DNA of 64,000 nt from CAIMZW01 sp037130455 (GTDB lineage: Bacteria; Actinomycetota; Actinomycetes; Nanopelagicales; Nanopelagicaceae): assembly GCA_037130455.1 (NCBI GenBank), contig JBAXSZ010000001.1:62001-126000 (forward strand), written 5' to 3'. The notes below the pieces were generated by a model. That model was not told the DNA's origin. It saw nothing but the letters and a program-made list of their open reading frames with translations, and did no database searches. Numbering within the stretch: position 1 is the first letter of the stretch; every line of letters starts with the position of its first letter. The position numbers were made by a program, and so were the translations under genes. Below are positions 60,943 to 64,000 of this stretch, piece by piece.

Positions 60943-61737
60943 ATGGATCTCGATAATTCGGCCTTTATTGTGGCCTCCCATCTTCCTAGAACATTGACCC
61001 CGCTGCCTTTGCCTTTCCATGAGGTCTGCGTAGTAGGCGACGATCATTTCCGTCAGCCAGGGTATGAATTTTATGCCGATGGAGTCAAAGGTCTGGACAT
61101 TCCCAATTCGGCATATAGCGAAATGCCGGCTTTTTTTGCCATTTCGGAACTATTTCCAGATGCTGAGATTGTCGGATTTATGCATTATCGGCGCTTATTT
61201 TCGGTTCTCCCAGATCAAATCTCATTACAATCCAATCCATCTTCAAAAGGAAATCTGGCTTCTTCCTTCGAAAACCGTTTGACGCTGGCCAATCAATTAA
61301 GAGATACATTCTGGCTGCGTGAAGAGGAAGTAATCGTGCCAAAAATTCTACACTTCTCAAATTGGACTTTATACGAACAGTTTTCAATTATGCATGCTCC
61401 ATTGATGGACGTTTTCCTCTTTGGTTGTGAAACTTTTGACAGAAAATTTGGAATTGGACCAAATGAACAGAGCACGATTGATTTCATGAAGCAAGCCAAT
61501 AGAGGATTCTTTTGGAATTCATTTATTTCGCACCGAAGATTTTACGATGAATGGCGCACGTTGCTTTATTCAATATATTTGGAAGTGCAAGTCATGGTTC
61601 CGATTATTCCGGTAGTTGAGGAACAGGAGCGGTGGGCCGGTTATTTGGCGGAAAGATTGTTTACTCGGTTTGTCTATCTAATGATCGACAGAAGAAGGTG
61701 GCAATTTATTGAAAGACCGATGGTCTTTCTAACCTGA
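60943..61737 (+). CDS. DUF4422-type glycosyltransferase-like protein
   Basis: 264-residue protein resembling the DUF4422 group of putative capsular glycosyltransferases: EFYADGVKGLDIPNSAYSEMPAFFAISELF, then IVGFMHYRRLFS and late VVEEQERWAGYLAERLFTRF. The HYRR and E-R-x3-G-Y-L-x-E-R-LF motifs are those I associate with the family. ATG 60943 follows GGAGGG; GTG 60940 is an alternative. A TATAAT box lies at 60895-60900. It converges on the fusion gene with 9 bases between stops. Confidence 0.75.
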   Translation: MDLDNSAFIVASHLPRTLTPLPLPFHEVCVVGDDHFRQPGYEFYADGVKGLDIPNSAYSEMPAFFAISELFPDAEIVGFMHYRRLFSVLPDQISLQSNPSSKGNLASSFENRLTLANQLRDTFWLREEEVIVPKILHFSNWTLYEQFSIMHAPLMDVFLFGCETFDRKFGIGPNEQSTIDFMKQANRGFFWNSFISHRRFYDEWRTLLYSIYLEVQVMVPIIPVVEEQERWAGYLAERLFTRFVYLMIDRRRWQFIERPMVFLT

Positions 61738-61746
61738 TCTTCTTTA

Positions 61747-62991
61747 TTAAATCAAAATCTTTCCAGGCAAGCGCGGCGCAACATCTTTTACTGCCCAAAG
61801 TGCAGCGAACACTACCGAGACATTGTTATCCCACTGAACTGTTTCCAGGCGAAGTTGTGAGAATCTAATGGAATCGTTCTCAATAAACTTTGCATAATGT
61901 GATTGGGTGTAATAGAAGAAGCTGTTTTCGTTCCAATAGCTTACGTGGGTGGGATCTTGAAATGCTCCTCTTCCATCGGTTGATGGAACTTCAATAAAGA
62001 CCCAGCCGCCATGAGCTAGAACTCGGTAAATTTCCTTCATAGCGAAAATTGGATCTTTTATACGCTGAAGGACATGAGAGGCATTTATGACACCTGCAGA
62101 ATTATCTGGGTAAGGAATCCCTGCGTTGAGATCGCAATCCAGGTCTTTTCCGCCATGTCCAATAACCGTGTACCCAGATCGGGTAGAAAATTTTCCGGAA
62201 AGATCCAGCTTCAATAAACCCTTAATGTCGGCATCACGTTCGGCAAGACTTTGTGCATAGGTATTAAATATTTCATGAGTCTTTGCCTGGATTTCGGCAT
62301 TTCGAGTTATTGTCGTGTTAACCCCGGTTTTCCGGTAGATATAAAGAACTTTTTCGATTTTGAAGATGTCAGTTACTAGGTAAGTTCGGACCAGTAGTTC
62401 GTGATCATCGCAGACCGATAAATTGGGATTGTGGCCACCGAGTTTAAAGTAAATATCTTTTCTCCATGCCCGGATATGGTCGGGGGCAAACCATACATAT
62501 GAAAGTGCTTGCGAAGATGGGCTGAAGGTATCCATTGAAATCAAGGATTTCTCCTCCCATTCGTAAACCTTTGAAGTCCAACCATATTCCTTGTTGTAAG
62601 GGATAAACTCGCCATCCATTTGCAAAATTGCGTCGTCTGAGTAAACGAATCCGATTTTTTGATCCTGAAATGCGATATTCATTTCTAGCAGGGCATCGGG
62701 AGTGATGAGATCGTCATGGTCTATTTCAACCAATATTTCACCGGTCCCTTGGCTGAAGGCCAAATTCTTTAGGTACCCGATGTTGCTGTTCCCGGAGTAA
62801 TCAAAAGAGATCCGAACGCGTGGATCAGCAGCTATATGGCGGGGAACTTGCCCCTTTTGGAAATTCCCATTCAGGAAGAGAATCCACTCCCATTTATCGT
62901 AACTTTGTGCCAGAAGAGATTCATATAGTTCATCCAGATTCCGGGTGTATCTATGCGAAGGGGTAATCAGGCTGAATGTGTAATCCGGCAT
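61747..62991 (-). CDS. Family 2 glycosyltransferase fused to a methyltransferase domain
   Basis: 414-residue two-domain protein. Residues ~1-235 are a GT-A glycosyltransferase (FSLITPSHRYTRNLDELYESL; GEILVEIDHDDLIT with the DxD-type site; CDDHELLVRTYLV). Residues ~270-414 are a SAM methyltransferase-like part (VINASHVLQRIKDPIFAMKEIYRVLAHGGWVFIEVPS), although the N-terminal SAM-binding loop appears weak. Start ATG 62991 has an AAGGAG site eight bases upstream; the frame is open upstream but without a site. A methyl-capping glycosyltransferase for a surface glycan is plausible. Confidence 0.8.
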   Translation of the reverse strand: MPDYTFSLITPSHRYTRNLDELYESLLAQSYDKWEWILFLNGNFQKGQVPRHIAADPRVRISFDYSGNSNIGYLKNLAFSQGTGEILVEIDHDDLITPDALLEMNIAFQDQKIGFVYSDDAILQMDGEFIPYNKEYGWTSKVYEWEEKSLISMDTFSPSSQALSYVWFAPDHIRAWRKDIYFKLGGHNPNLSVCDDHELLVRTYLVTDIFKIEKVLYIYRKTGVNTTITRNAEIQAKTHEIFNTYAQSLAERDADIKGLLKLDLSGKFSTRSGYTVIGHGGKDLDCDLNAGIPYPDNSAGVINASHVLQRIKDPIFAMKEIYRVLAHGGWVFIEVPSTDGRGAFQDPTHVSYWNENSFFYYTQSHYAKFIENDSIRFSQLRLETVQWDNNVSVVFAALWAVKDVAPRLPGKILI

Positions 62992-63097
62992 TAATTGACT
63001 CCTTGAAAAATGGATTTCGGCGAAAAAACTAGGCTCAAGCCCCAAGTGTAGCAAGAACATATTATGGTTAAGGCGAAGATAGGTTAGGGAGATAAAC

Positions 63098-64000
63098 GTG
63101 ACCAGAAGTGGGACATCAGGTGTTGGAAAGCAGACGCTTGGACCTAGAAAGGTCAAGCTTTCCACTCGTTCGGGGATCGATATTTCAAGACTCCTTCCAC
63201 ATCGTGATTTGAAGACAATTGGGGCATGGTGTTTTCTGGATTATTACGGTCCTACAAATCAAGATGAGGCCATGAATGTTTCGCCTCATCCCCATACTGG
63301 CCTCCAAACCGTCTCTTGGCTCTTTTCGGGGGAAATCGAACACAAGGATTCTCTAGGGAACGTTGCTCGAGTAAAGCCAGGGCAACTCAATTTGATGACA
63401 GCAGGGCATGGGATTGCCCACTCGGAATTTTCAGTAAATCGGGAGATCGATCTGCATGGCATCCAATTCTGGATTGCGCTGCCTAGCCAATATCGAAATA
63501 TGAGCTCAGATTTTTCTCATCATCGAGATTTGCCTATATTTAATGTTGATAACTTTCAGATTCAAGTCATCTTGGGCGAATTACTGGATCACCACTCCAT
63601 GGCCAAGATCTATTCAGAGTTAATGGGCGCGGAAATTCTTGCTCAGGCAAATGGGACATTACGACTACCGCTTAAATCTGATTATGAATACGGGATCATT
63701 TCGGTGACAAAAGAAATATCGGTTAATGGAATAGGCGTCGCAAATGGATATTTGCACTACATTCCAATTGGCTCCACATCAGTTGAATTGGAGGCCGCGG
63801 CAGGAGAGAAGTTTGTAATTATTGGAGGAGTCCCCTTCGATGAGGAAATTATTATGTGGTGGAATTTTATTGGCAGAAGTCACGAAGAAATTGTTGCGAT
63901 GAGAAACGACTGGGAAAATAGTTCATCGCGATTTGGCCACTTTGGTTTGATGGAGGGGGAATCTATTCCTGCACCCCAAATGCCCAATCTTCGGTTAACT
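63098..64000 (+). CDS. Pirin family protein (3' end outside window)
   Basis: Open frame from GTG 63098 to the window end (301 codons, almost a full-length pirin). Bicupin signatures: IGAWCFLDYYGPT, MNVSPHPHTGLQTVSWLFSG with metal-binding His, and LMTAGHGIAHSEFS. An AGGGAGAT site lies at 63086-63093. Pirins bind Fe and act as quercetin dioxygenases or as redox-linked cofactors. It is divergent from the fusion glycosyltransferase gene across 106 bases. Confidence 0.85.
   Translation, partial: MTRSGTSGVGKQTLGPRKVKLSTRSGIDISRLLPHRDLKTIGAWCFLDYYGPTNQDEAMNVSPHPHTGLQTVSWLFSGEIEHKDSLGNVARVKPGQLNLMTAGHGIAHSEFSVNREIDLHGIQFWIALPSQYRNMSSDFSHHRDLPIFNVDNFQIQVILGELLDHHSMAKIYSELMGAEILAQANGTLRLPLKSDYEYGIISVTKEISVNGIGVANGYLHYIPIGSTSVELEAAAGEKFVIIGGVPFDEEIIMWWNFIGRSHEEIVAMRNDWENSSSRFGHFGLMEGESIPAPQMPNLRLT

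Overview
The window looks like a compact, moderately low-GC (roughly mid-40s percent by eye) chromosome segment of an actinobacterium. The evidence is direct: a WhiB1-type iron-sulfur protein, the MtrA/MtrB two-component pair, a PdtaS-type kinase, an Rv3235-family protein and SecA occur in an order like that of the actinobacterial sahH-mtrAB-comF-secA-pdtaS-whiB1 neighbourhood. Gene overlaps of the ATGA type and very short intergenic gaps suggest a streamlined genome, perhaps a freshwater lineage such as Nanopelagicales. That lineage call is inference only. No rRNA, tRNA, CRISPR array or insertion sequence was seen.

Region by region. 1-10401: the conserved core block (ahcY end, mtrA, mtrB, comF, secA, an Rv3235-like gene, a CpaB/CpaE-like pair, pdtaS, whiB1). 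lpqB and hpf, usual members of this block, are missing from it; a short hpf lies alone at 29158. 10635-20184: housekeeping and redox genes (msrA, msrB, an AlkA-like glycosylase, TerC, two PLP sulfur-amino-acid enzymes, a carotenoid-desaturase-like flavoprotein, small membrane proteins, a SulP transporter without STAS). 20275-28356: a surface-glycan cluster with a WbpA/B/D/E-like route to a UDP-diacetamido-uronic acid, two glycosyltransferases and a two-gene ABC exporter. 28499-31008: two exported alanine- and lysine-rich proteins flanking hpf and an NAD(P)H-hydrate dehydratase.

31216-35131: a three-gene cassette around a split cytochrome b6-like protein with no Rieske gene beside it, then a membrane protein and a permease-YHS fusion. 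35145-38208: a lipoprotein, a CBS-pair protein, and a divergent pair made of an XRE-TPR regulator and a 79-residue secreted peptide, with repeated TTGACAGT sites between them. This resembles the layout of RRNPP peptide-sensing systems and is my best candidate for an undescribed module. 38254-53473: a P1B ATPase with a TPC motif, a beta-CASP RNase-like protein, a four-subunit pyruvate:ferredoxin oxidoreductase with a fused NAD(P)H-flavoprotein subunit, argG, a secreted trypsin-like protease followed by a decayed copy of itself, a phosphoribosyltransferase, an MFS exporter and a membrane protein with two ExxE motifs.

53579-64000: the tdh-kbl threonine-degradation pair, then a second sugar cluster holding all four dTDP-rhamnose genes (rfbC, rfbD, rfbB, rfbA), a UDP-xylose-synthase-like epimerase, a methyltransferase, a DUF4422-type protein, a glycosyltransferase-methyltransferase fusion, and a pirin gene that runs off the end. 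The two sugar clusters together suggest a surface polysaccharide or glycosylated envelope containing rhamnose and an acidic diamino sugar.
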